Assembly (NCBI GenBank): GCA_002778195.1
Contig: PCDI01000002.1
Coordinates: 4,353,234 to 4,417,233, forward strand
DNA from: Raffaelea ambrosiae
Lineage: Eukaryota; Ascomycota; Sordariomycetes; Ophiostomatales; Ophiostomataceae
DNA length: 64,000 nt
Direction: 5' to 3'
Shown here: positions 30,985-42,079 of the stretch, piece after piece
Layout of the letters: each line of letters opens with the position of its first letter
Position numbering within the stretch: position 1 is the first letter of the stretch
Notes under the pieces: generated by a model
Database searches by the model: none
Told to the model about the DNA's origin: nothing
The model's input: only the letters and a program-made list of their open reading frames with translations
Made by a program: the position numbers and the translations under genes

Positions 30985-32862
30985 CTACATACCAGAAGTC
31001 TCGGCTTCGGGCGAGTAGATGGCCTCTCGGCAGAGTTGTGCCATCTTCTTGAAGAACCGCCGCCACTCCAGCGGATCTCCTTTGATCTTGACAAATCGCA
31101 CCTCTAGCAACTGCATCTGTTCCTCTTGCGACTCGCCGTATCCACCAAAGCCTAATCGGCACACATCAACAAGAACCTCGCCATGCAGGTGCTGCTTGCG
31201 CCCGTCTACGGTCCGAATTTTGATCTGAGCAACACGGTCGTCGCCAGAATCTCCATTGTTGCCCTTGCTCCCAATCACAACTGCATCGGCTGCAGACGTT
31301 GGCACGTTGAGTTCGTGCAGTGTGGTGCAGAGCATCTGGACGAGCAGGGCCGCAGGCACGTGCGAAAAGAAACGCGTAAGAGAGTACGATGGCACGATGT
31401 CCTGGAAGCGGCGGGCATGCTGGGTGAGAGAAACTGGCACACCGGGTGCCTGAGAAAATTGGCTCATGGCCGGCTCGTCGGCCAAGGCCTGGCGCACACC
31501 GAAACCCATGTCGTTGCCACGACCACCGGCACCACCGAAAAGGTCGGTTCGGGAAACTTCTGCGTGTGTCATTGGCTGCGTGGAGGACATGGCAAATCTG
31601 CCAGCTGCCCGCAGGCCCGGACGCTCCCATTCCATGGCGCTGTCGTCCAGTGGCGCCTCGGGCTGTGTAGAGGAATATGCGGATGCAGTGCTGCCGTCAA
31701 TATCCATAGTGTCGGCACTTAACTTGTGTGGAGCTGGCATTTTGGTCAGGTCGATACGCAGGTTGCCCAGCATTTGCGTGGCCAGCTCCAAGGGGTCGGA
31801 GACTTGGTCGTTGGCTGTGAGCAGGGGGTTGGGCCGCGTGAACCACGGATGCTGCCTGATTCTGACAAAATCGAACCGCTCTTTGTAGTCGACATTCATC
31901 ATGCCGCGGAGCAGGGACAGTGCATCGGCGGGTATTCGCTGCCACAGCTCATCTTCGCTTTTGCCGCCTTTCTGGAGGTAATGGTTGAATTCCCAGCTGG
32001 TCTGCGGCACGGGTTCGTCCCACGGGGTGTTTCCAACAAGCAAGACAAACAGAATGACACCGCAGGACCAGATATCAGCAATATTGGGTGCGTATTTGTA
32101 GGCCTTCCCAGAGCCAGGCGGAGGCTTGTGGGCACAGGCGAGCACTTCGGGTGCAATGTAAGGCGGGCTGCCACAGGTGGTCGAGCTCTGCTTGCGGTTC
32201 CCCTTGTACTCAAACATGGTGGCCATGCCGAAGTCTGCCAGTTTCAAATCGCCAGAGCCAGACATGAGGATGTTTTCTGGCTTCAAGTCGCGGTGGGCAA
32301 CGCCTTTGGAGTGGATGAAACTGACTCCGCTGACAAGCTGTCGAAAGTACAGATGGGCAATGTCTTCTGGCACGCCCACATCGGCCTCGATCTTGTCAAA
32401 GAGGTCTCCGCCCTCGGCATACTCCATGGCGATCCAGCGCCAAACGGCGTCCTCGCCCGTGGCGAACCACTCGATGACATTGGGATGCTGGCCGATGTGT
32501 GAGTGCAAAGCAACCTCCGTGGTAATCTGTTTCGGCGAGATGCGGCCGCGTTTAACGGCATACGCCTTGTGAATAAGCTTCACAGCAAAGACGGGGTTGT
32601 CCTTGTCCTGAGGTATAGCCTTCTTGATTCTGCGACTTGGTTAGTGAGTTGGGCATGAGAACGGATGGGGTTGGCACGACGAAAACGTACGAGGCAAAAG
32701 CGCCCCTACCAATCGTGTTGGATATAAACCGAAAAGGCAAGTTTGACGGCAGCGGATCGAGCTGCGAGTGTTGCACCGCCTGCAGGGGTTAGCACCAGTG
32801 CATCGGCGTACTTGGGGGCCGTGATATCAGATCACAGCCCCATGTAAATGAATACTCACCAT
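30985..32862 (-). CDS. chk1: Checkpoint kinase Chk1 (578 aa)
   Basis: DNA-damage checkpoint Ser/Thr kinase that blocks mitotic entry. Three coding exons: 32862-32860, 32779-32691 and 32629-30985. The first coding exon is only the ATG, followed by GTGAGT; splicing gives M-AVQHSQLDPLPSNLPFRF, the expected fungal Chk1 start. Introns (80 and 61 bp) both have CTAAC branch points. Motifs: glycine loop IGRGAFAS, catalytic Lys in FAVKLIHKAY, GVAHRDLKPENI, ADFGMATMF, CGSPPYIAPEV and DIWSCGVILFVLLVGNTPWDEP. The C-terminal region (from about residue 390) has FFSHVPAALLVQML and LEVRFVKIKGDPLEWRRFFKKM, the KA1-like autoinhibitory module. An SSTQP pair (SQ/TQ-type sites) lies in the linker, as expected for ATR-family phosphorylation. 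Divergent from ubc11. Confidence 0.95.
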
Positions 32863-32964
32863 CTTGGCCAGACTCTATCTATCCTGCAAACAAGGTCCCC
32901 TTTCGTCGCTTTGTGTTGAACTGTGTATTTCTTTCACAGCACGACAGTATGATCAACAAAGGCT

Positions 32965-33072
32965 TCGCGTGCTGGTCGCGTCAACCCTAACCCTACAGGC
33001 CTTCACTTCTTCTGTAAGCGGTGTGGACGTCTGTCAATATTTTGCGTTTTAGATGAGGCGACGCGAACGCGT
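32965..33072. promoter_or_regulatory. Cluster of MCB-like ACGCGW elements
   Basis: ACGCGA on the minus strand at 32965-32970 and 32976-32981, ACGCGA at 33061-33066 and the palindrome ACGCGT at 33067-33072. ACGCGT is the binding site of MBF (Swi6/Mbp1 or Res/Cdc10), which drives G1/S genes. Confidence 0.5.
32983..32994. promoter_or_regulatory. Double telomere-like motif (AACCCT x2)
   Basis: Two TTAGGGTT-type units on the minus strand 120 bp upstream of the chk1 ATG, between the ACGCGW elements. Such teloboxes bind Tbf1/Teb1-like factors in yeasts. Confidence 0.6.
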
Positions 33073-33608
33073 TTTAATTGGCCACCAGGCTCTGACAGTC
33101 GTTGCGGGTGGTGCACAGGCTGAGCATTGGCCTGAGCAAACCTATCGTTGGCCATTTTTTTTTAGCGGGGCTGTAATCGGTTGCTGGGAGGGCGGGAATG
33201 TAAACAAGGCCATGGCTTCTTAGACTGGCCGCCCCTCCACTAAAACGGCAGGCGCCACCGCCAATCACCAGAAGGCACGAGAGCATAAGCAAGACGAATC
33301 CATTTTCTGTGACGAGGCAAAAGGAAGATTCCTTCCTCTACCCAACGCAAAGACCTACATAACTATCCTGTTCGTCGCTCCTTCTTCGCAACCCAGTCTG
33401 GCTCCCGCCTCGTGTCTCATGCACTGACCTACTTAATCTGCAAGCAGACTCCCCTCCCTCTCTCCGCCTTTCTCCCTTGCATCGCCACCCAGCCGCACCA
33501 CATTCCTTTTTTGCCCAGCCTGGCATCGTCCACGAGACTGCTTCTGCGTTCATTGCCCATTCACTCTCTTCAGGGTCTCTCCATTGCGTTGGCACTTTCT
33601 CCTCCAGC

Positions 33609-34278
33609 ATGGATTTTGCCATGGACGACTCGCAGAACGCTGCGCCGGGCAGTCTGCCAGCAACGAAGTTGGGCGGTTCGAAGAAGGGCCCAGACTCCCA
33701 CAGCGTGACAAAGCGGTTTGTCTGACCAAGATCCAACCCGTTGGGCGTACGAGCAGTACTGATCATCCTCGCCTTCCAGGTTGCAGACAGAGCTTATGCA
33801 GCTCATGACGTCTCCCGCCCCCGGCGTCTCCGCCTTCCCCTCAGCAGACGGCAACCTGCTCTCGTGGCGGGCCACCATCGAGGGCCCAGACGACACTCCG
33901 TACTCAGGCCTCACATTCAAGCTGACCTTTGCGTTCCCGTCCAACTATCCCTACGCCCCACCGACGGTACTGTTCAAGACTCCAATCTACCACCCCAATG
34001 TCGACTTCTCCGGCCGCATCTGCCTCGACATCCTGAAGGACAAGTGGACACCAGCCTACAACATCCAGACTGTCCTGCTGAGTCTGCAGAGTCTGCTCGG
34101 CGAGCCAAACAAGTAAGAGCACACTTTTCATATTGCACGCCTCTTTTTACGCTTGCGAAATACTGACATTCGCAGTGCCTCTCCGCTGAACGGCGAAGCG
34201 GCAGAGTTGTGGGACAAGGACAGCGAGGAGTTCAAGCGCAAAGTGTTGGCCCGCCATCGCGATGTCGACGACGAGTAG
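33609..34278 (+). CDS. ubc11: Ubiquitin-conjugating enzyme E2, Ubc11/UBE2C type (180 aa)
   Basis: E2 working with the anaphase-promoting complex to ubiquitinate mitotic cyclins. Exons 33609-33715, 33780-34112 and 34176-34278; introns of 64 and 63 bp. An N-terminal extension of about 30 residues (MDFAMDDSQNAAPGS...) before SVTKRLQTELMQLM is typical of the UBE2C class. The HPN motif is at residues 107-109 and the active-site Cys is Cys117 in GRICLDIL. KDKWTPAYNIQTVLLSLQSLLGEPN continues the fold, and the last exon gives the C-terminal helices. Shares its promoter with chk1; both act in the cell cycle. Confidence 0.95.
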
Positions 34279-34994
34279 ACAAGCAAAAAGAGAGACGAAG
34301 AGCAGGGACAGGGCCATGAGGCTCCTAGTGAAGAAGAGAAGGACAAGAACTGTCTTTGGATATTTTCCAGGCAGTGGCGCATGGATGCCCTTTTGTATTC
34401 ATTTATTGTTCATTTCTAGCACAGCGACTGGCACACGGTTGTTTTATGGACTCGACGAAGCATTGATTAGCTCTACTTCATTTTCGAATTGACTTATGAT
34501 CCTACACATGACGGATAACGTGCACAGAGTACAACCCCATTCCGGTGAAGAAGAGCACGAGATATGAAAGGCCTCGCCCCATTGCTAACCAACAAAGTGC
34601 AATGCTCGTGATCACTGCAATTGGAAAAAAAATACCGGCTGTGGATTTTGGAACGATTTATTATTGATCCGCTTCCCTTCCATGGACAGCAGTGAGCAAG
34701 TACAAAGTGCTCCCCTAGACAAGAAAAAACCAAGCATGGGCGATTCGCTCATGCTTTGTGCCGTCGAATGTCATTTATTGGTATGGAAGCTACCATGCAT
34801 GCCACGAAAACTCCAAGGTGAAACCGTCTGCCGATGACCAGAACTTTTTCTTCTTTTTTTGTTGGTTGTTTCGTTTTTTTTTTAAGTCTTCCGATTTTTT
34901 CTTTTTGGTTGTCGCCAGATTCGAACAAAACAAACACTCCCGTCCCTATACACGAATCCGTTCCCCTTCGCTGAAACAAGCCGAAAAAAAATCT
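34279..34994. other. Convergent 3' region between ubc11 and rpl31
   Basis: 716 bp without a supported gene; T-rich stretches at 34,845-34,910. Confidence 0.5.
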
Positions 34995-35568
34995 TTACTC
35001 CTCGACGACGACGGTCTGGAGGCCCTTGGGGTTCTTGACGTTGACGGCCTGAACATAGCTGTACAGCTTCTCCTTGGCGTCCTCCTCGTCGTTTCGTCTC
35101 CGGGAGATGCGGACGCGCAGTCTGAACGGAACGCCCTTGACACCGGCCTCCCAGACCTTCTTGTTCAGCAGGGGGTCGATGCGGACATCGGAGGTACCCT
35201 ACAGGAAAAAAAACGTTAGTCGCGACCGCGTTCCTACCATCTTGAACGCGAATGTCCGAACTGGGGACAGGTGATTGCCGTACCATAGCCTCGAGAGCAA
35301 ACTTCTTGATCTCCTTGATGGCACGAGGAGCACGCTTCTTGAAGGTCACGCCATGTAACTAGATTGCGCCGAATTGTCAGCATAATGTGTTCTCTCCATA
35401 TCGAGAATCCTCCTCTCCGGGCCCTATCCAACACAGCAGCCAGCGAACGGTCCCAGATTCTTCCCGTTCCGGCAGAATTGAACATACTCTCTTGTGGAGG
35501 TGGATGGTGTACTCGCGGGCGACGACGTCGGCGATGGCGGACCGGCCGGTAGGCTTCTTGGAGGACAT
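34995..35568 (-). CDS. rpl31: 60S ribosomal protein L31 (119 aa)
   Basis: Component of the large ribosomal subunit near the exit tunnel. Coding exons 35568-35488, 35358-35284 and 35198-34995; introns of 129 and 85 bp. The product begins MSSKKPTGRSAIADVVAREYT, continues HLHKRLHGVTFKKRAPRAIK across intron 1 and FALEAMGTSDVRIDPLLNK across intron 2, and ends LQTVVVEE. Length matches the family (113-125 aa). A fourth intron in the 5' leader is likely: donor GTACGA at 35682, CTAAC branch point and CAG ending at 35583 (100 bp), usual for ribosomal protein genes. Confidence 0.97.
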
Positions 35569-36699
35569 TTTGACTGGTGAAGCTGATCAAATTGTTAGGA
35601 TGTTGACAGGCACAATGCGAGAAAAGAAACACGGATATTGACACGAGAACTCGAAAGAAGCTCGCAGAGGGCGAAATCGTACCTCAGATCCCGTTTGGAA
35701 AGTGTGGTTCGGGGTCGTCGTCGATGTGGTGATGCGGATTGGGAAAGCAAAAAAAGTCAAGAGGAGGGGAGGGAAAACAGGCCTAAAAAAATGTCGGAAT
35801 TTCGTCTAGCCCTCAGAAAATGTTGTGTGCAGTGCAAAATTGAAAAGAGGGCTTTGTGGGCCAATCAAAAACTCGTCAGCTGGAGACAGACCCACTTTGA
35901 TTGCCAGACGCTAAGACTGAACAAATATGCTCACGTGCAAGAAGGTCGAATCTCGTCACATGCTACGGCACGGGATATTAATTTACGAACTTATTTTCCT
36001 ATTTTGTTGTGCAATTTATTTTAATGCGATCTTCTCCTGATTGTCCGTTCCTGGCCAGGACACCAGCCAACGAAACGTGTTGCTGGGGGGTGTTGGGACC
36101 TGGCAGCCACTAGCGAACGCACCTTCCCCCTAAAACTGTACCCGCGACGCGCAACGCTGCTGCTGTCGTGACTTTGGCTTCAGCGGCCGATCTGATCAAC
36201 AAAAACGCACCGACTCGTTTTGCACTGCCTGTCTCCCATTTTGTTTGCGATACGAGGCCGTTGCCAATCCCTTTCGACACAGGATTTCCGCTGTTCCTGG
36301 TTTTTGTCTCGCTGTCTAACCCTGACTTCTGCCTGACTGTCCCGTCTTCCGACCTCCTCAAAACCCAGACAATCAATCTGTCTGGTTCTGTATTTTTTTT
36401 TTGTTTTCCCCTTCTTTTCGGCATTGTGCTCCTTTCCCTGGCCACCTCGTGTTCCTCTAGTCCTTTTTTAACTCTTGGTCTGCCCACCCTTGCGTCGCAT
36501 TGCTTCCACGTCCCTTCTTCCAAACCCGCCAGAACCCCCTTCAATTTCGATCCTACCAGGTTACCCAGCCACACTTTGACCCTCTTTGCAACCTCTTCTC
36601 TTCACGACAACGAGCGACCGTCAAACAACCATCGTCACCGACCTGCAAACTGCGCATCGAAAACAGCAGCAATAAGATAGACTCTCACCATCTGCCACC
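35569..36699. other. Divergent promoter region, rpl31 and RGS gene
   Basis: Contains the probable rpl31 leader intron (35583-35682), a CCAAT box at 35861-35865, and a long C/T-rich leader of the RGS gene (36,180-36,690). No additional gene. Confidence 0.55.
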
Positions 36700-37941
36700 A
36701 TGACAGACTCGTCTGTCACCGGCGGCCACACGCCGTCTCCCCAGCCGGACATGAACCGCAACCGTCTGCCTTCGCTTTTCGAGGTCCTCAGTCGACGGAC
36801 TCTCCCCCCCGTCGACCTCTACTCCTTCTACATTTACATGCGGGACCAGCAGAGATCGGTGGACTACCTGGACTTTTGGTATGCGACTGCCGCTTGCCAA
36901 CTTTGCTTGCCGTTGCTTCATCGGGAGGAGTATGTTAACATGGACGTTCCAAACCCACAGGCTCGATGTTGCTCAACATATGACACTTTGCCGGCACTAT
37001 GTGCGCGAGCTCCGACGGTCTGTCCTCATTGGTACGCCCGATGGTGAAAAGTCAGCCTCGAAACGGTCGTCCGCCATCCTCGAAAACCTCGGCGATATGT
37101 CTCATCCAGTGGCCGGCCCGTCCAAGTACCAGAGCGACAAGGAGAAGGACCAGGACGCCCAGATGTCAGCCTTCTTGCGCGACGATCCCCAGCGTCCAAA
37201 TGAGTCCCCCGCCAGTGGCCCTGGTGCTCGCCCCAGCCCGCTGGCCAGCACTCCCCGCGACCTGACCGACTCCAACTCGCCAGCCCACACGGTGGCCCGC
37301 AAGGACATCCGCGACTCTGCCGAGAAGATCCTGTACACGTTCCTGCTGCCCGGTGCCGAGCGGGAGATTGTGCTGCCTGGATCCATCACCACAGACATTA
37401 CGACGGCCATTGAGGAGTACGGCCGTGACGACCCCGAGGTGTTTGACGTGGCTAAGGACTACGTCTTCCAGGCTATGGAGCGCGATGCCTTCCCTGGATT
37501 CCTGCGCATGAAGGCACTAGGCAATCTGATTCCGCCGACGCTGATAATGCGTCTCATCATCGGCATGGTGTCGATGTTTGGCGGATTCTGGGCTGCCTTT
37601 GTTCTCATTTTCCTGGACAAGTCGAGACTGACACGTTGCTGGGTATGTTCCGTATTGTCCCTGTGATGACTTGATGCCAGATCCATTGCTAACCGTATTC
37701 CCAGCTCATTCTCCCATTCACACTGGGCGTTTACTTTCTTGCCTCATTCCAGTATTCTCTGGACCCCATCCTGGCGTTACTCGGCATGAGTGAATACACT
37801 CCCTTCCACTTCTCCAAGGTCCGGGAACCGTTTGTCCGCAAGCTTCTAGCAAAGCGTGCTTTGGTCGTGTTGGCGGTGACCATCTTGATTGACGCCGCAC
37901 TGCTGGTCCTCTTCATTCTTGTGCCGGGTCGCATGATTTAA
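36700..37941 (+). CDS. RGS-domain membrane protein, Rax1-like (365 aa)
   Basis: Exons 36700-36878, 36961-37642 and 37705-37941; introns of 82 and 62 bp. The N-terminal half is a split RGS domain: SLFEVLSRRTLPPVDLYSFY and DYLDFWLDVAQHM at the start, a 100-residue Ser/Pro-rich insert, then IEEYGRDDPEVFDVAKDYVF and FPGFLRMKALGNLI at the end. Three membrane spans follow (MRLIIGMVSMFGGFWAAFVLIF, LILPFTLGVYFLASF, ALVVLAVTILIDAALLVLFI). An RGS domain followed by three membrane spans is the layout of yeast Rax1, which marks bud sites, and its filamentous homologues. Whether it acts as a G-alpha GAP is unknown. Confidence 0.85.
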
Positions 37942-38568
37942 TGCCAAAGCCAACTAGACTAGCACCGACTGCCATTACGAACTACCCTTTGCGCGTCTTT
38001 GTGTCTTTGTGTCTTTATTTTTTTTAGGAGGGCGAGGACTGTTACGGAGTTCGGACACCATATGTATGCTATTTTCTTTTTCATTTCTTATTTCTAGGAT
38101 ACCACATATTTGCAAGCACAACAAACAGTACTAGTGGAGGATCATTGAGGCACAAAAGAGACTAGCGGGTAATCACGCACGAGAGAATGCGTGTACTCAA
38201 GACGACGAACATATTTGTGCTAGGAGTTTCATTTCAGACAGATTTCATCTTTGTAATTCAAGGCGATTCGGGCAAATAAAGCGACGATCTCAGTTGCCAA
38301 GTGCTCGCATGGGATGTGATGGGATGTGGCCGATGTGGCTGGTCGAATATTGGGTTTCCCCCGTTAACTTGGCTAGAAGGATTCATCTAAGATATTCATT
38401 CCTTTTTTGAGGGGGGGTTGGTCGTCGTGCATAGATGAGCTACTGATGGCTGAATCACTATTCGTGCTGGTAATGGGGTGAAGCACCTAGAAGACATGAT
38501 TTTTATATCTTCCCTATCCATGTTGTGACGCACATCCATAACGTCATAAACTCATTATCCTACCCTCC
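37942..38568. other. Convergent 3' region, nothing recognised
   Basis: 627 bp between the RGS gene and csn7 stop codons. A small imperfect GATGTG/GGATGT repeat at 38,310-38,340; no gene. Confidence 0.5.
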
Positions 38569-39630
38569 TCACATCTGCCGGTGGGCGCGTTTGTTGGCCT
38601 CAACACCACTAGACTCATTGTCATCCACATCCATGTATTCATTGTCGTCAGCGAGACCGCCACTGCCGCTGGCCGCAGCGCTATAGCCAGCAGCTGCTTC
38701 CATCATAAGGTTGCTACCGCGTTTCGTATATCGCTGCTTCATCCTGCCAATGCCTGACTTCTTGCCGGCATGATCTCCTCCGATCGACATTGCCGACGCA
38801 TTCTTCTCGTCTTCCAAAGCCTGGTTGAACTGGGCATCCCACTGCCGCTTCTCCATAGCCCGCACTGCGGCTGCCTTTTTAATGGCGGCAACTTGCGAGT
38901 CGATGTCGGCCAGCGTGGTCTCGCACCGGCCGGACCAGCCCTGCAGAGTCTTGTGCAACTGGGGAATGGCACCAGGAGCCAGATCACGCAACGGGGATAC
39001 AGAGCCAATCCGGACCACGCCGTGGGCAGGGTCGAGTGTGGCCGACACAAGGCCGGCGTAAATGGCAGACACGACGAGGGTTTCAAGTTCGCGGGCGTCG
39101 GCCAGGCGAAGCTCTTTGATGAGATGGGTGTAGGAGAGGCTGGCACGGTCAGTAGCCAGGGAGACGAGTGATAGCTGGCGGAGCTTGCGGTCTTGGACGT
39201 CGTTGAGGGATGGTAGGGAGACGTGTGAGGCGGTTATCGGTGGCGGTGGTTGTGACAGTGTGTTTGTTTGTGACTTTGTAGAAGAGGAGGAAGAGGATAT
39301 GGAGCCCCGCTCGTAGTCGGCATAGGTGCCGTAGCTGAAGATCTTCAACAGGACGAGATAGGCCGCATACTCGGCATCGGCGTTGGCCAGGGCCTGCACT
39401 TGGGGTGTCTGGAGCAGTTCGGCAAAGACAAACGTGTTCGGGTGGGAGGTGGCGCGGGAAACGAGATCAGCGGCGGCTCGTGAAGATATTGCCGACTTGG
39501 AAAGGGCCAGGAAAGGCTATTGTAGTGGGAAACGGTTAGGCAACGGTCATGATGAGAAGCTATTGCTCTTGGGAGCTGTGAGAGCTGGTCAACGTACCTC
39601 CAAGGCGTCCAAAGCCTTGGCCTGCGCCAT
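38569..39630 (-). CDS. csn7: COP9 signalosome subunit 7 (326 aa)
   Basis: PCI-domain subunit of the complex that removes Nedd8 from cullins. Exons 39630-39598 (MAQAKALDALE) and 39516-38569; the 81-bp intron has GTACGT, CCTAACC and TAG. Spliced start reads ALEPFLALSKSAISSRAAADL. The PCI part shows FVFAELLQTPQVQAL, LLKIFSYGTYADYE, a Ser/Pro-rich insert, then VQDRKLRQLSLVSLA, LIKELRLADARELETLVVSAIYAGLV and the coiled helix LADIDSQVAAIKKAAAVR. The acidic C-terminal tail (EYMDVDDNESS) is disordered. Length and motif order fit fungal CSN7/CsnG better than eIF3m. Confidence 0.88.
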
Positions 39631-42079
39631 GATCGATGCAGGAAGTGATGGGGAACTCTCAGATAACTAGTAAATATCCGTTGTCGTATGTGCGTAGCTA
39701 TCTGGAGCTGTATAGTGCGTAGTACGCTTGTTGAGCTGTCAAAAACTAGAGTCCTAAGAGATCGACGTCACCGCCAACAAGGCATGGCAGCCTTGGGAGA
39801 TATGCGCGGGGTGAGTTTAGGGGGCTTTGCTGTTGGTGTGGAGGTGTGGCTGAGCTGCATATGTGGCTGACGTAGATTCTCTTCGCAGACACCAGACGGA
39901 TCTTACCTCTGCTGCTCTATCTGAGATACGCTTATTCTTCCCCCATGAAGATTGAGCAGAAGTGTGAAGAGGGGTCATGGCAAAGGCCCCTTTGATCTGC
40001 GGCGCGAAGCGTTTTGCTTCTGTAGATCCGAGGGAGTTGGGGGGACGTGTCTCAATTCTGTTTGAGCAAGACAAAGCTACAGGGAAAAGTGGAGATTTCA
40101 GGATTTGGGCAGAGTTTATTACGGTAAGATACAAGCAATCCCCTTCTCACGTCCTCTGGGCAGGACGCCGCCAAGCCTGAAACGGTTCCAGATCTTCTGA
40201 CAACTTTGACACAACGACAACTTTACGCGAAGTGATATTGGCCAACATATTTGCCGGCAATCGAAGAAGAAATCTGTGCATGTTGTTCAAGCGCATGGAC
40301 CCCTTGCGCATACTGGCTTTGATGGACAGAATGTCTATTCGGGAAAACCAATACTTGAGAATGAGACCACGAGACACCATTTGCCGTGGGGGTGTCCCCA
40401 GGATGAATTGCCCTGAAAAGTTTATTAATGGACAATAAACAAGCTAGCTGACCACGAGAACGACCAGGAGTATTGGCAGGACACTTCTGTGCAGCACATC
40501 TGCCGTTCCATGCATATATTGGCTTGCTCCATTTTCGAGGGCGTCTCCATTTGTGGCGTAGTTTTATCGGATTCGGGTGCACACTGCATACGAGTACTCT
40601 AGAAGGGCACGGGAGGATGTGTCCAATATCATGGTCTCAGTCTACAAGGGAGCGGGTCGCTAGGCTTCCGAATTTAGCGTAGGAAAATGCTGCCATAACA
40701 GCACAGCACGGGACCTTACAAGGTTTAGTTATAGGCTTACGAACCAACCGAGGGGTGGATTCTTAACAGTGTGAGGTCACTGCGTCAAGAGGAAGCAGCC
40801 ACGGCAGGCTCGGAATAGTGCGAAGCAGCGTTGACCAAAGAGGAAGGAACTGTCAGATTATAAAGCGCTCATAGAAGGACAGAACGATGTGGAAAATAAA
40901 CTAGCTAAATACAATCGCTAAACAGGAAAGAGGGTGGGCAGGGAAAACACCAGAACAGAAAAGAAAATCTCGGCAAGAGGCAAAAGAAAATAATGAGCGA
41001 AAGAACACCTCACAACAAGCACCATCGCAGCATCAGCCTACCCCCAAGAGGCAAGCGTTCTTCTCGGAGCTCGGTCTCAAGAAAGCTTGGGCAATCCAAG
41101 TGAGACGCCATCGAAACACCACTGCAGAAGCGCGAGGGCCAGTGCCATATCAATCAGAATCAGTGACCCACCGTTCTCATCGCGATAATCTTGCTCGCAG
41201 CCTTCACTCAGACCACTTTTCCCGCTATATCCGCGGGGGGGGCGGAAAGCAAGTCGGAGGCCAGAGAGGCATCTTATGGGTCGCAAAGAACAGGGTCCTC
41301 CGTCAAAGACCCCTGAAAGAAGCCTAAGAAAAAAGGGTCTGCACGACAAAGCACAAAGGCACGAAAACAAAGCTGCAGCCATCTCGCGCGCAAACTCTTG
41401 ACCTGGGTAAGTTATCTTTCTCTTCGTTACTGTCTCTTCATTCGCTTGTCTGTCTTCAACCCTGCTCTGCCCGTTTTGTGCATCCAATGTGCTGCGAGCC
41501 TGCGACTGTGACCTATTTCCGTAAGCTGACACAACCGCCGCCACAATCCTTAAGACCCATTTGGTGTGGGTGCACCAATTCTTACGACGAATCCCCACGG
41601 CCGCCACCGGTCCAGTCCAAACGTCCCGCCGCGCCTGGTCCCCCGGCAAGGAAAGGTTTCAAAAAGCCTCCGCTCCCTCCCAGGCTCAATAAATTCGCTT
41701 ACCTCTCATCACAACGCACACACACCCTCCCCTTTCGCTTGGTGCGCAGAAGCTGGCTTCTGGGTTTGTGCATGGCTGCTTTTCTATAGAAGCACCGATT
41801 TCCTCGTCCTCCGACTTCCTACCGCCTGTTCCTGCGCACCCGTAGCCCTCCGACAAACGGGTACTAACAACTCCGGCTTTCTCACATCGCCCGCCATCTC
41901 GCACCTCTTGTCCTGCCGGACCCCGACTCTCCTAAGGCTGACCCGTCTTCTAAACGCACGCGACCAAATTGGGCATCGATTCCCCTGCTTTGGCCTTACC
42001 CAGGAGTCTTGAGGCGTCTCCTAGTGCCTCGCCGCGTCGCTCGGAGACCCCCCAGCGACAACCCCGAAAGTGTTCAGCA
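39631..42079. other. Long intergenic region upstream of ccc2
   Basis: 2.45 kb without a supported gene. 41,400-42,079 is C-rich and probably holds the ccc2 leader. The frame at 40,223-40,582 (-) is unrecognised and lacks coding signs. Confidence 0.45.

Larger units (their letters stand above)
32863..33608. promoter_or_regulatory. Bidirectional chk1-ubc11 promoter
   Basis: 746 bp separate the start codons of chk1 (-) and ubc11 (+). A core at 32,965-33,072 has four ACGCGW-type elements and a double telomere-like motif. The ubc11 side is a C/T-rich leader (33,400-33,600). No gene inside. Confidence 0.6.

Noticed and set aside
38300..38345. GATGTG/GGATGT repeats as a CRISPR-like or satellite array
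   Set aside because: Only a few imperfect short units; no regular spacing.
40147..40582. Overlapping minus-strand frames, possible gag fragment
   Set aside because: No zinc knuckle, protease or other retroelement motif; unrecognised.
41077..41649. 190-codon minus-strand frame upstream of ccc2
   Set aside because: No motif, no coding bias, lies in the likely ccc2 leader region.
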